A DNA stretch of 64,000 nucleotides from Nonomuraea dietziae (GTDB lineage Bacteria > Actinomycetota > Actinomycetes > Streptosporangiales > Streptosporangiaceae): assembly GCF_014195505.1 (NCBI RefSeq), contig NZ_JACIBV010000001.1, forward strand, positions 3,348,001-3,412,000. The letters are read 5' to 3'. Shown one piece after another: positions 8,840 to 18,061 of this stretch. Made by a program: the position numbers and the translations under genes. Position 1 is the stretch's first letter; the number at the start of each line of letters is the position of its first letter. The notes beneath the pieces were generated by a model that saw only the letters and a program-made list of their open reading frames with translations, searched no databases and was not told the origin of the DNA.

Positions 8840-9476
8840 CCGACCCCAACCCCGATGCTCATCGTGATCGGGTGGTCGTGCCTACGAGCCTGATGCGGCC
8901 GTTGGCCGTTGTAGTGATCGACATATTCGCTCAGGGCCGAGCACAGGTGACGTTCGCCGCGCATCAGTATGCGGTCGGTGCACTCGGTGCGCACCGTGCG
9001 GACCCAGCGCTCGGCATAGCAGTTCGCTTTCGGGGTCCCCGGCGGCGTCCGCAGCACCGTGATGCCCATGGCGGCGAACACCTCATCGAAGATGGTGGTG
9101 AACTTGGCGTCTCGATCGCGGATGAGGAAGCGGAACGCCTCTGCCCGCTCGCCGAGGTCCATCAGGAGATTGCGAGCCTGCTGAGCGGTCCACGCTGCGG
9201 CCGGGTGACAGGTCAACGCTCAGGACGTGCACGTGTCGCGTGCGGACCTCCATCAAGAACAAAACGTATAAGCGCTTCAGCAAGATCGCGTCCACATGGA
9301 AGAAATCGCAAGTCGGAACGCCCTTGGCCTGTGATCGTAAGAAGGTCCGCCAGGGGGTGTTGAGATGTCGGGGCACCGGGCCGAAACCGTGTGAACGCAG
9401 GAATCCGCCGTACGGTCGCCGCGCTGACCTGGAGGCCAAGCTGCACCGACCGAGCAGGCGGACAGGCACAGGACAC
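8840..9476 (-). pseudogene. Integrase-core (rve) transposase, frameshifted
   Basis: Two minus-strand frames join into one transposase. The upstream frame carries [20 protein letters not shown] (first catalytic Asp). After an apparent one-base insertion near 9213 the second frame carries [17 protein letters not shown] (second Asp), then TPKANCYAERWVRTVRTEC (catalytic Glu) and EYVDHYNGQRPHQ. This is the DDE/rve integrase core of IS3/IS481-like elements. The N-terminal HTH is not recognisable and no terminal repeats were found. Inactive because of the frameshift. Confidence 0.8.
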
Positions 9477-9547
9477 GATCTTTCCTGCGGGAACGGACCC
9501 GTCAAACCACAGGTCAGAGCCGACGCGGTACAGCTGCGGTCGAAGTC

Positions 9548-9594
9548 GTTGACTCTTGATCAGCGGGTCCGGGGTTCGAGTCCCTGACGGCGCA
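9548..9594 (+). tRNA. 3' half of a tRNA-Lys gene (anticodon CTT)
   Basis: The sequence holds an anticodon arm (TTGA, loop CTCTTGA with anticodon CTT, TCAG), a variable region, a T-arm CGGGG-TTCGAGT-CCCTG and the 3' acceptor strand ACGGCGC plus discriminator A. These match the usual actinobacterial tRNA-Lys(CTT) 3' half. The 5' acceptor strand and D-arm (expected to begin GCGCCGT) are absent; upstream sequence is unrelated. A 3' tRNA fragment is the usual scar of site-specific integration or of a deletion ending in a tRNA gene. Confidence 0.8.
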
Positions 9595-9603
9595 CCGCAC
9601 CGT

Positions 9604-9638
9604 AACAGCGCATCCGCGATCTTCGCGGATGCGCTGTT
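9604..9638 (+). terminator. Strong hairpin terminator behind the tRNA-Lys fragment
   Basis: A perfect 16-bp stem (AACAGCGCATCCGCGA with its complement) and a 3-base loop begin 10 bases after the tRNA 3' end, as expected for the native terminator of the tRNA gene. Its survival says that sequence to the right of 9548 is original chromosome and the break lies to the left. Confidence 0.85.
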
Positions 9639-9738
9639 CGCGTTTCCGGGCCCCGGCTCTCGCCCGCCTCGAGATTGTCGGTGCCCGTTGATAACTATGG
9701 CCCGTCACGTTGACCGACCGACAATGATGGAGCCCCCC

Positions 9739-9867
9739 ATGTCTACGGCCACCTTCAGAGACGAGAGCGCCACCGGCAGGTGCTCGGCCGAGAGCCCTCC
9801 TCCCGCTCGGCCCGACGCGAGCCCGGCGCGCGAGGTCATCCACCTCGTGCCGCGGGCCGGAGGCTGA
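9739..9867 (+). CDS. 42-residue ORF coupled to the DUF4132 gene
   Basis: The ATG at 9739 follows a GGAG with a 6-base spacer, and the stop (TGA) ends one base before the ATG of the DUF4132 gene, whose own GGAGG site lies inside this ORF. The peptide begins MSTATFRDES, has a Pro-rich middle (ESPPPARPD) and ends VIHLVPRAGG. No signal peptide, membrane segment or known domain is visible. The tight coupling suggests it is translated: a leader that couples translation, or a small partner of the DUF4132 protein. It could also be chance in GC-rich DNA. Confidence 0.4.
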   Translation: MSTATFRDESATGRCSAESPPPARPDASPAREVIHLVPRAGG

Positions 9868-9868
9868 C

Positions 9869-12264
9869 ATGGGCGTCCTCGACGACTTTCCCCAGTCTTA
9901 TGGCTACCTGCTCAACTACCGCGTCGAGGGGTTGCCGCGTGAGCTGTTCGCCCTGTACGACGCGGGCGGACGGCCCGGCGCCGACGCGGCCGGGCGCAGG
10001 GCGTTCGGCATATGGGCGCAACTGCGGCTCAGCCTGGGCGACAAGGGCGGCCACGAGCACCCCGAGGAGGTGCTCCGGCTGGCGCGTGAGGCGGCCGATG
10101 GCGACATCCCCTGGACGTTCGAGGACACGCGCTTCCTGTGGGAGGTCGCCGACGCGCTGTCGAGTTGCGGTCACACCGGCCACGCCGAGCTGTACCGGAT
10201 TCCGCTGGCCGCCATCGCGACGCTCGGATACTCCGAGCGCCGCCAGATCCTTGGTGACGCGCCGCCGTGGCATCCGGCCCACCGAAGCCCTGGCCGGGCC
10301 GCGTTACGCAAGGACCTGGAGCGCGTCCTGACCGAGCCCCCGGAGCACGGGCCGGCCGGGGTCGTGCGCAGCCTGGTCTGGGACGGCGACCCCATCGCCC
10401 GTGCCATGGCAGGGAAGTACGCCGCCCGGCTGGCCCACCCCGCCGTGCTGCCTCTGCTGAAACACTGGCGCAAGGCCAAGGCCAACAGGCCCAGCCAACC
10501 CTGGCTCGCCAAGGTCCGCACGCTGCTCACCGACGACGGCGTGGCGGTGCTGCGCGAGATCCTCTCCCGCGTGGCCACCCACCGCGAGAGTCGCGAGCCC
10601 GGCGGCAGGGTCTTCCTCGCCCGCCACACCGCCCTCCCGCTGCGCGGCATGCTGTGGACCTGCGAGGTGATCGACGCGCCCTGGGTGTCCACGCTGCTCG
10701 GCGACGTCGCCACGAACTGCGGCATCGGGCGCAACGGCACCGGCGGCGCCGCCGTCTGCCGCAACGAGAGACTGGCCAACGCCGCGCTGAACGTGCTGGC
10801 CAAGCGGGGCGGCCTCGACACGGTGGGCGTGCTCGCGCGTGTGCGAGCCAGGCTGCGCCGACCGGCCCTGCTGGCGAAGGCGTCCGAGGCCCTCGACGCG
10901 GTGGCCGTACAAGAGGGGCTGAGCCACGAACAGCTCGTCGACCGGACGGTCCCGGCCTTCGGACTCGGCCCCGACGGGGTCCGGGAGGAGCGGGCCGGCG
11001 ACTGCGTCGTCCGGCTCGACGTCGACGGGCCGGTCCTGCGGTTCGTCAACGCGTCCGGGCGCGTCGTCAAGTCGGCGCCCCAGTCCATCCGCAAGGATCC
11101 GGTGCTCGCCGATCTCAAGGCCACGCTGAAAGACCTCAAACGCACGCAGGCCGCCGAGCGGCTGCGCCTGGAGCAGACGCTCATCGTCGAACGCGAGCTG
11201 TCATGGCAGGAGGCCGAGCAGTACTTCTTCGACCATCCGGTCACCGGCCCCTACACCCGCGCCCTCATCTGGCGGCTCCCCGACAAGTTCGCCGGGCTGC
11301 CGGTCAGGAGCGGTGGCGGCTGGGCCCTGGCCGACACGAGCGGCAGATCCGTGCGTCCGGGCGCCAACACGCCCGTCCGGTTGTGGCACCCGATCCAGGA
11401 GAGCGCCGAGGGGGTGCGCGGCTGGCGTGACCACCTGCTGGAGCGGGGGATCAGGCAGCCGTTCAAGCAGGCGTTCCCGAGGTCTACCTGCTCACCCCGG
11501 CCGAGGAGCGCACCCGCACCCACTCCGACCGTTTCAAGGGCCACTTCGTGCGCTACGGGCAGGCCAAGGCGCTGCTGGAGCAGCGCGGATGGAGCGGGCT
11601 GTCGATCGGTCACTGGGACTACGAGTGCGGCGGCGACGTAGGGGCGGCCGTCAAGACGCTCGCCGGCTGGCAGGCGAGCTGGGGCATGCAGGTCGCCTCC
11701 GACCCCCAGCAGGACGCCTGGGGCACGGCCTCCTGCGCCGTCACCGACGCGATCCGGTTCCGCCACGCGGATCTTCCCGGCGACGCGCCGCTCACCGAAG
11801 TGCCGCCGCTGGTGTTGTCGGAACTGCTGCGCGACGCCGACCTCGCCGTGGCGGTCGGGTCCCTGGGGCTCGACCAGCATGCGGCGGCCGGGCACGACGG
11901 CTACTGGCAGTCGTACGGGTTCGGCGAACTGAGCGAAACCGCTCGCACGCGGCATGACGCGCTGGCCCGGCTGCTGCCCCGGCTGAAGATCGCCGACCGG
12001 GCGGAGCTGACCGACCGGTTCCTGCGCGTGCGCGGGCAACTGCGCACCTACCGGATTCATCTGGGGTCGGGCAACATCCTGATGGAGCCGAACGACGCCT
12101 ACCTGTGCATCGTCCCCGGCCGCGACCGCTCAGCGCCATCGGTGTTCCTGCCGTTCGAGGAGGACGGCGGAATGTTGTCGGTCATCTTGTCGAAGGCGTT
12201 CCTGCTGGCGGACGACACCAGGATCAGCGATCCCAGCATCACCCGCCAGCTCGTCGCTACCTAG
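9869..12264 (+). pseudogene. DUF4132 (MolR-like) protein gene with one frameshift
   Basis: Frame one (9869 to about 11477) and frame two (about 11478 to 12264) join into one DUF4132 protein of about 797 residues. The join falls in a conserved run: ...RQPFKQAF in frame one, then EVYLLTPAEERTRTHSDRF in frame two. A single missing base near 11475-11480 explains it. Codon use and domain content are otherwise healthy: helical N-terminus, repeat-like middle, DUF4132 core (WGTAS..., LGSGNILMEPND near the end). Function of the family is unknown; some members sit with WGR-domain proteins, but none is here. Either a recent mutation, a programmed frameshift, or an error in the sequence. GGAGG precedes the ATG. 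Confidence 0.8.
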
Positions 12265-12550
12265 CCGTAGTCCGTTGAATCAAGGTTGCGTGTAGAGGCG
12301 TAGGCCGTGGCCTGCCGTGACGGCGTCGATCATGGCCTGGAGCTCAGATGGTGGGAGGCGCCGTGAGCCAGCTCGGGGAAGCGCTCGCGGGAGAACCAGG
12401 AGTGGTCGTCAGGAGTCGCGATCATCCCGTCATGCTCGCAACACGCCTGACGTGGCTGGTCGGGATAGGTATCGGGCACTCGGTCGGCCGGCGGGACGGC
12501 TCCCGGTCAGCAGAATGCGCGGATTTTGGGCGCAGGGATAGCGTGCGGCG

Positions 12551-12835
12551 ATGAGCTTCCGACTGGCGGCGTACGCCGTGTGCATCGAGGACGGACGGGT
12601 GCTGCTCGCCCACCACGTAGGACCTCGGGGCGAGCGGAACTGGACTCTTCCGGGCGGAAAGGTCGAGCGATCCCTTCGACGCGGTCATCCGGGAGGTCGC
12701 CGAGGAGACCGGCTGTGACGGGGTGGTTGAACCGCTTGCTGGGTGTGGATCCAAGGGTGATCCCCGCGGCCGACCGCTTGCCCGGCACCGAACTGGGTGG
12801 GGGATGCGGCGCGACCGCTATAGTCTCTTGATCGC
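12551..12835 (+). pseudogene. NUDIX hydrolase remnant
   Basis: From the ATG at 12551: SFRLAAYAVCIEDGRVLLAH, then GERNWTLPGGKVE, the start of the NUDIX box. The rest of the box (DPFDAVIREVAEETG) continues in another frame after an indel near 12664, and the following VVEPL / DPRVIPAADRLPGTELG pieces alternate between frames. The metal-binding REVAEE is present but cannot be joined to GG in one frame. The 286 bases before it (12265-12550) show no gene. Confidence 0.75.
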
Positions 12836-12943
12836 GTTCGATGTCGAGGCTGTTCGTGGAGGAGGTGTGCAGCAGATGCGCAGGACCGTTCAGGAGCGAA
12901 GCCGCCGTTCTGCCTTCAACCACCTCCTCAAGCCGGAGACATC

Positions 12944-13825
12944 GTGTCGATTCGCATCATCCCTTTGATTGACCCACAGCTCATGCCGGCCAGCCGGCGC
13001 CTCGCCTGGCTGGCCACTCTGCCGACTGGCGTTCCCGTCGGATCAGCTTTCCTTCGCCTGTTCAGCCGAGTCGGCCAGGATCATCTGGCTGAGCTCGACC
13101 TCCACGTCCACCCGGCCGAGCGACGTAGCGGCGTCGGTTCCCGCCTGCTGACCGCCGCGCTGGCAGCGGCCCGCGAAGAGGGCCGACGCTGCGTCATCGC
13201 GCAGGCAGAGCCCGGTTCGCCGGGAGACGTTCTCCTGTCGGCACGTGGCTTCCGCAAGGTTTTGACCCTGACCTATGCGCGGCTGCCGCTGGCACAGACG
13301 AACCCCGACGACCTCAGGGAGATCGTGCACAGCCCGCATCCCGGTTACCGGCTGGTCGCGTGGGACGGGGTCGTGCCCGATGAGCTGGCTGAGACGTTCG
13401 CCGCGTCCCGCCACGCCATGGACGACATGCCAATGGACGACACCGACTACGGCACCGTGAGCTGGGACGTCAACCGTGTACGGGAAGCCGCGCAGGCGAT
13501 CGATAGCCGGGGCGACCTGCTCCATACCGTCGCCGCCATCGCCGAGTCGGATGATTCCATCGCCGGATTCACCGAGTTGGTCGTCCCGGGAGAGGGCAAG
13601 GGCGATGCCCAGCACTACGGCACCGGCGTACTGCCCGAGCATCGCGGGCGCGGCCTGGCCCGCTGGATGAAGGCCGAAGCCATCCGGCAGGCACGCGAGC
13701 GCCACCCGGACCTCGATGGCCTGCTGACCGACACCGCCGACAGCAACGGCCACATGCGGGCTATCAATGACGCGCTCGGCTACCTGCCCACCCACAAGAC
13801 GGTGACACTACAGCTCGACCTGTAG
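12944..13825 (+). CDS. Tandem GNAT-family N-acetyltransferase
   Basis: A 293-residue cytosolic protein starting with GTG at 12944, with GGAG 8 bases upstream. It contains two GNAT folds. The first has LDLHVHPAERRSGVGSRLL (acetyl-CoA pyrophosphate loop RxxGxG) near residues 50-70. The second has YGTGVLPEHRGRGLARWMKA near 222-242, with a downstream N-G-H-M-R-A-I-N-D-A-L-G-Y motif typical of the last helix. Such double GNAT proteins include mycothiol synthase and aminoglycoside-type acetyltransferases; I cannot assign the substrate. It stands alone and is followed by a hairpin terminator. Confidence 0.88.
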   Translation: MSIRIIPLIDPQLMPASRRLAWLATLPTGVPVGSAFLRLFSRVGQDHLAELDLHVHPAERRSGVGSRLLTAALAAAREEGRRCVIAQAEPGSPGDVLLSARGFRKVLTLTYARLPLAQTNPDDLREIVHSPHPGYRLVAWDGVVPDELAETFAASRHAMDDMPMDDTDYGTVSWDVNRVREAAQAIDSRGDLLHTVAAIAESDDSIAGFTELVVPGEGKGDAQHYGTGVLPEHRGRGLARWMKAEAIRQARERHPDLDGLLTDTADSNGHMRAINDALGYLPTHKTVTLQLDL

Positions 13826-13841
13826 CGGCAAGCCCGCCGAT

Positions 13842-13879
13842 CCGTTCGTCAGACGTCACGGTGACGCCTTGACGAACGG
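13842..13879 (+). terminator. Hairpin terminator after the GNAT gene
   Basis: CCGTTCGTCA and its perfect complement TGACGAACGG enclose 18 bases that contain a second small inverted repeat (GTCAC/GTGAC). It lies 16 bases after the stop codon, between this gene and the convergent carboxylesterase gene, so it may work both ways. Confidence 0.7.
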
Positions 13880-13985
13880 CTTTCTGCCGTCGCCACGCAC
13901 GTGTCCGACACCTGAGAGTGCGTTTCCGAGGTTGCGTCAATCTTGGGACCTTTCACGCTGAGGCTTCTCGTTGGTGATCCAGCCG

Positions 13986-15551
13986 TCAGAGCCAGAGGCC
14001 GCAGTGGTGGGCGTTCTTCATGTTGATCGGCCGTATCGCTCCGGGAGCGAGCTCGAGCGCGCGGTCGGCGGCACCCAGACGGGGCCACCTCGTACTGCCC
14101 GCCCCGTTGGGGTCGCCGGTCCGGACGAACCTGGTCCAGTATCCGACGGTCCGGTCGGCCAGGCGCATTTGTGCCGCGCTGAGCCCCGGCGTGTCGGAGA
14201 AGTCGAACAGGTAGAAGGTCTCGGCTCCGTGTGCGGTTGCGGGCCGGACGTGTGCAGGCAGGGGCTCGCCGCTGGGCGTGGGTGCCGACGGGTCGGCGAA
14301 GACGTAGGTGTAGGTGGATGCCTTTCTCGCGTGCTCGCGGCCAGACTTCCAGGAGGGGCAGATCCAGCCGCTGTCGCTGAACACGCGGCTGGTCGCCGCG
14401 GCGGGAGAGGGAAAGCGTCGCGCCGGATAGCGTCGTTCGACCTGTGGCGCGGCCGATGCGAAGGCGGTCTTGAGCAAGGCTGAGTACTGGCGGTCAGTGA
14501 TGCCTTGCGGGTAGACGGCCAGCGTGAACTCGACGTGCTCGTCGCGGGTGTTGCCCTGCAGCAGCGGTACGGCTATCTGTTTGCCCGCGGCGAAGACCTT
14601 GGCCGGCTCTTGCGGGACGAGGCTGGTGCCGTAGGCGAGCAGGGGGAACCGGGCGGTGTACGGCAGCAGCTCGCCGGCGCTCTTGCGGCGCAGGCAGGCC
14701 ACGTCGGCGCAGGCCAGTTGCCCGGCCAGGGCCTGGCCGGCGCCTTGGATGGTTGCGATCGGGTGCCAGGAGGAGATCGCGGGCATGCCCTCGCCCATCG
14801 CGCCTGCCGGGTGGCTGGTGCGGCACGATCCGCTCTGGACGATCGCTCGGTGGAACAGGCCCTGGGCGGCCGGTGAGGTCATGAGGGTGCAGGTGCTCAT
14901 CGCCCCGGCCGAGGCTCCAGCGAGGGTGACCTTGCCGGGATCACCGCCGAACGCGGCGATGTTGGCGCGCACCCAGCGTAGCGCCGCCACCTGGTCCTGC
15001 AGGCCGAAGTTGCTGGCCTCGCCGAGCTCGGGGTGGGCGAAGAAGCCGAACACGCCGAGCCGGTAGTTGACCGTCACGACCACGATGTCTCCGGCCCTGA
15101 CCAGCCGGGCCGGGTCGTAGATCGAGCCCGAGCCGGTGATGAACCCGCCCCCGGGCACCCAGACCATGACAGGCCGTCCCTTGCCGGGCCGGGAGGGCGT
15201 GGTGACCTCCAGAGTCAGACAGTCTTCGCTCTGCGGGGTGCCCTTGGGCATGTCAGGCGCCTCCGGCTGCAGGCATGCCGGTCCTGCCTTCGTCGCGTCG
15301 CGGGTGCCGGTCCAGGAGCTCGTCGGCTGGGGTGGCTGCCAGCGCCGCTCCCCGACGGGCGGAGCAGCGTACGAAATGCCACGAAAGCGGCGGATCCCAT
15401 GCTGATCCGTGCCTCGCACCTCGCCCGACGCCGTCACGACGACCCGGCCGGAGATCTCGTCGGCATGAGCGGGGACAGCGCCCGCCACGAGCACCGATAC
15501 GCTCGCCAGCAGGGCGAGGGTCGCGGCCGCCACCGGTGTGCGGCCGGTCAT
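13986..15551 (-). CDS. Secreted type-B carboxylesterase/lipase
   Basis: A 521-residue protein starting at the ATG at 15551 (MTGRTPVAAA), which overlaps by 4 bases the stop of the upstream small membrane-protein gene. The first 30 residues are a signal peptide ending AVPAHADE. It follows the cholinesterase/para-nitrobenzyl esterase pattern: FRGISYAAPPVGERRW near 52, EDCLTLEV near 105, oxyanion motif PGGGF near 130, nucleophile in GASAGAMS (G-x-S-x-G) near 208, and NTRDE with the acid region near 335; the catalytic His is in the HGAETFYLF segment near 455. Exported esterase; substrate unknown. Regulated most likely by the divergent TetR. Confidence 0.92.
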   Translation of the reverse strand: MTGRTPVAAATLALLASVSVLVAGAVPAHADEISGRVVVTASGEVRGTDQHGIRRFRGISYAAPPVGERRWQPPQPTSSWTGTRDATKAGPACLQPEAPDMPKGTPQSEDCLTLEVTTPSRPGKGRPVMVWVPGGGFITGSGSIYDPARLVRAGDIVVVTVNYRLGVFGFFAHPELGEASNFGLQDQVAALRWVRANIAAFGGDPGKVTLAGASAGAMSTCTLMTSPAAQGLFHRAIVQSGSCRTSHPAGAMGEGMPAISSWHPIATIQGAGQALAGQLACADVACLRRKSAGELLPYTARFPLLAYGTSLVPQEPAKVFAAGKQIAVPLLQGNTRDEHVEFTLAVYPQGITDRQYSALLKTAFASAAPQVERRYPARRFPSPAAATSRVFSDSGWICPSWKSGREHARKASTYTYVFADPSAPTPSGEPLPAHVRPATAHGAETFYLFDFSDTPGLSAAQMRLADRTVGYWTRFVRTGDPNGAGSTRWPRLGAADRALELAPGAIRPINMKNAHHCGLWL

Positions 15552-15769
15552 TGTCCGCGCCCGCTCTGCTTGGCCTTCTTGCTGCCCCACCCGGCCAGCA
15601 GTGCTCCGGCGACGACGGCCGCCGCGTAACAGGCCAGCCACACCGCGAAACCGCCGGGCAACCATGCGAGCAGCCCGGCGTTGTCATGGTCGGCCAGCAG
15701 CCGGATGGCGCCTTGTGCTCCCAGGACCAGAAGCAGCATGCCAATGATCAGCACGGTGATGTGCTTCAT
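15548..15769 (-). CDS. Small membrane protein coupled to the esterase
   Basis: A 73-residue protein with two transmembrane segments (ITVLIIGMLLLVLGAQGAI and FAVWLACYAAAVVAGALLAG) and a short basic tail (WGSKKAKQSGRG). The start could be the ATG at 15769 or one at 15787; the first has GGGAG about 11 bases upstream. Its stop overlaps the esterase start (ATGA), so the two are co-translated. I do not recognise a family; the coupling suggests it is a membrane partner or simply the promoter-proximal gene of the operon. Confidence 0.7.
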   Translation of the reverse strand: MKHITVLIIGMLLLVLGAQGAIRLLADHDNAGLLAWLPGGFAVWLACYAAAVVAGALLAGWGSKKAKQSGRGQ

Positions 15770-15835
15770 GTGCGCTTTGACTCCCATCGCCCCGAAGGGC
15801 CGTGACGGCAGGCGTGAACACGCCCTCCACAGCTT

Positions 15836-15881
15836 GTGGTGCGATCGAACCATAACACCAATCTTGGTACGATCGCACCAC
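15836..15881. promoter_or_regulatory. Long inverted-repeat operator between TetR and the esterase operon
   Basis: Arms GTGGTGCGATCGAACCA (15836-15852) and TGGTACGATCGCACCAC (15865-15881) are complementary except for one pair, with a 12-base centre. Each arm also contains the near-palindrome around GCGATCG. The site lies between the divergent TetR gene and the membrane-protein/esterase operon, where an autoregulating TetR would bind. I infer that it represses both. Confidence 0.8.
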
Positions 15882-15905
15882 AATCGAGTCGCGAGGACGG
15901 GTGGC

Positions 15906-16517
15906 ATGCCGAGACAGGTGGACCATGACCAGCGCCGCCGCCAGATCGCAGAAGCCGTATGGCGCCTGGCTACCCGCGGCGGCCTGGAAGACGTCACCTT
16001 GAGACAGGTCGCCGCCGAGGCCGAGGTCTCCGCACGGCTGCTGCAGTACTACTTCGGCACCCGAGACCAGTTGCTGCTCGGCGCGCTGAAGATCCTCAAC
16101 GACGACGCCGAACAACAGGCTCGCGAACGCCTGGCGATGCTCGGCGACACGCCCGGCATGCACGCGATCGTGCGGGGAGTACTGCTCGAGCTGCTCCCCC
16201 TGGATGAGGAACGGCGCAACCGGCACCTGGTGTACGCCGCCTACTTCGTCCGCTTCCTGACCGACCCCGCCCTGGCCGAGGTCGCCCACGACGCGCCGCT
16301 CGCACTGGAGAACCTCGTCGCCGGCCTGATCGCGCAGGGCCAGGAAACCGGTCAGGTACCCCGGAACATCGACGCCGCGGCCGAGGCCGCGTTCCTGGTG
16401 GCAGGCGCCGAGGGGATGCAGTCAAGCGTTCTACTGAGGCAGCGGTCCGCTGAAGACGCCATAGCCATGATCGACCACCAGCTTGCCCGCGTCTTCACCA
16501 CGACGAACGGTGAGTGA
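15906..16517 (+). CDS. TetR-family repressor of the esterase operon
   Basis: A 203-residue regulator; the ATG at 15906 has GAGG about 10 bases upstream. The N-terminal helix-turn-helix is typical: RRRQIAEAVWRLATRGGLED, VTLRQVAAEAEVSARLLQYY with F-G-T-R-D-Q. The C-terminal ligand domain is all helical with no named motif. It is divergent from the carboxylesterase operon with a 46-bp inverted-repeat site in between, the standard layout of a TetR controlling its neighbour and itself. Ligand may be an ester or lipid, by inference from the target only. Confidence 0.92.
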   Translation: MPRQVDHDQRRRQIAEAVWRLATRGGLEDVTLRQVAAEAEVSARLLQYYFGTRDQLLLGALKILNDDAEQQARERLAMLGDTPGMHAIVRGVLLELLPLDEERRNRHLVYAAYFVRFLTDPALAEVAHDAPLALENLVAGLIAQGQETGQVPRNIDAAAEAAFLVAGAEGMQSSVLLRQRSAEDAIAMIDHQLARVFTTTNGE

Positions 16518-16544
16518 CCGCCGCCGCGAACCGTCCGTGCCCGT

Positions 16545-16571
16545 CACCCGCCGTACTGCGGCGGCCGGGTG
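16545..16571. terminator. Hairpin between convergent TetR and hydrolase genes
   Basis: CACCCG and CGGGTG flank an inner CCG-tactg-CGG hairpin with an imperfect stem. It lies 28 bases after the TetR stop and could terminate the TetR transcript. No T run. Confidence 0.45.
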
Positions 16572-16774
16572 AGGAGCGGCTGTGCCCGACCCGCTGTCGC
16601 GGGTTGTCCGGGTCATCGTTCTGGGCGCAGAGCGGTGGTGAACCAGGGGCGAACGGGAGCGAGTGTCGGCGATGCGGGCAGCCGCCGTCACCGATGAGTG
16701 GAGATCTTCTCGAAGAAGACGCGGGTGACGCCGGCGGCTGCCTGGACGTCTGCCGAGTAACCGCGGCTCCCCTT

Positions 16775-18034
16775 TCAGGCGGACCGGGCGGTGACCTCGC
16801 GACCCGCCCAATTGAGCGCGATTTCACCGTTCGTCAGGAAGTCCAACTCCACTTCGCCTTTCATCCTGGCGAAGAAGCGGGTCTCCGACATCGGGCGCAG
16901 CTCTGTCTTGACCAGACCGTGCACCTCCACCATGAGCCGCTCGCCCTCCCGCGTGACGTCCATGGTGGAGGTGCGTCCCATGTACCGCATGGCGTAACGG
17001 CCGGTGTACCGGTCAAGGATGTCCGGAGTGATGGTGACGAAGACGCGCCGGCTGGGCGGTTCGTACGGCTCGCCGCAGGCGATCGCCGTTAGCGCGGACT
17101 CGATCTCGGAGAATGCCGCGTTCTCGATGTTGGACAGAACGGTCACGAAGAGGTCGTCGTGCCGGTAATGAGCTGAGACGCTGACGAATCCGATGGTGCC
17201 GCCAGCGCTCTCCACCCGACCTTCGCTTACCACGCAGCCGTAGCCGTACCCGGTGCCGTCGGTCTCGACGTGCGGCCTGAACAGCTCCGCCAGCGACTCG
17301 CGCTGAAGCAGCCGCGGCAGGCCGCGGTTCCAGCGGTGCAGGTCTTCGACCGTTGAGTGAAGCGCTCCAGCCGCGTCTTGGTTGGAGTTGTCCAGGTACG
17401 GGGCCCTGGTGACGCGACCGTCGACCGACATGTAGCCGACGGCGGTCCCAGCGCCGTCGGCCATGCCGCTGCGGTCCATGGCCAAGGGGGCGAAGATGTG
17501 CTGGCGCAGGTATTCACCGTAGGTCAGACCGGACAGCCGCTCGATGACCTCGCCCAGCAGGATCCAGCCCGAGTTGCTGTAACTCATCCGCGCGCCCGGC
17601 TCGAACAACAGAGGTCGGTCCTTGAAGTCGTCGATGAGTTGCCGCCGGGTGCGTGGCGTCCCCATGACGCGGGTGAAGCCATCCGTCGTGACGTAGTCCG
17701 GGATGCCCGAGGTGTTGGTCAGCAGGTGGTGCAGGGTGATCTGCGCGCCATGCGGGTAGCCGGGCAGGTGGTGGGCGATCGGGTCGGTGACGCGAAGCCT
17801 GCCCTGCTCCTGCAACTGCAGGATCGCGATCGCGGTGAACGTCTTGGTCTGGGACCCGATGCGGAACGCCGTCGTTGGTGTGTTGGGCACACGGTGCTCG
17901 TGGTCGGCGTGGCCGTACCCCTTGGCGAACAGCCGCCGGTCGCCGCGCGCGACCAGCACCGCGCCGCTGAACCTGCCCAGTTGTGTGTACGCGCTGACGA
18001 GCGCGTCCATCCGGCGCGAGAGGCGGGAGAACAC
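16775..18034 (-). CDS. Beta-lactamase-fold serine hydrolase (class C/DD-peptidase type)
   Basis: A 419-residue protein. The GTG at 18034 is preferred because GGAGG lies 5 bases upstream; a later ATG at 18010 is possible. Beta-lactamase/transpeptidase core: SxxK as SQTK in FRIGSQTKTF near residue 60, YSN in ARMSYSNSGW near 150, and a variant third motif in SAGGTIGF where HTG or KTG is usual. The last 90 residues form a separate beta-rich domain, as in D-aminopeptidase-like family S12 enzymes. No signal peptide is evident, so it may be cytosolic. The divergent PadR gene and shared palindromes suggest PadR control. Confidence 0.9.
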   Translation of the reverse strand: MFSRLSRRMDALVSAYTQLGRFSGAVLVARGDRRLFAKGYGHADHEHRVPNTPTTAFRIGSQTKTFTAIAILQLQEQGRLRVTDPIAHHLPGYPHGAQITLHHLLTNTSGIPDYVTTDGFTRVMGTPRTRRQLIDDFKDRPLLFEPGARMSYSNSGWILLGEVIERLSGLTYGEYLRQHIFAPLAMDRSGMADGAGTAVGYMSVDGRVTRAPYLDNSNQDAAGALHSTVEDLHRWNRGLPRLLQRESLAELFRPHVETDGTGYGYGCVVSEGRVESAGGTIGFVSVSAHYRHDDLFVTVLSNIENAAFSEIESALTAIACGEPYEPPSRRVFVTITPDILDRYTGRYAMRYMGRTSTMDVTREGERLMVEVHGLVKTELRPMSETRFFARMKGEVELDFLTNGEIALNWAGREVTARSA

Positions 18035-18061
18035 GAGAACCTCCAATTTGAATGATCCAGT

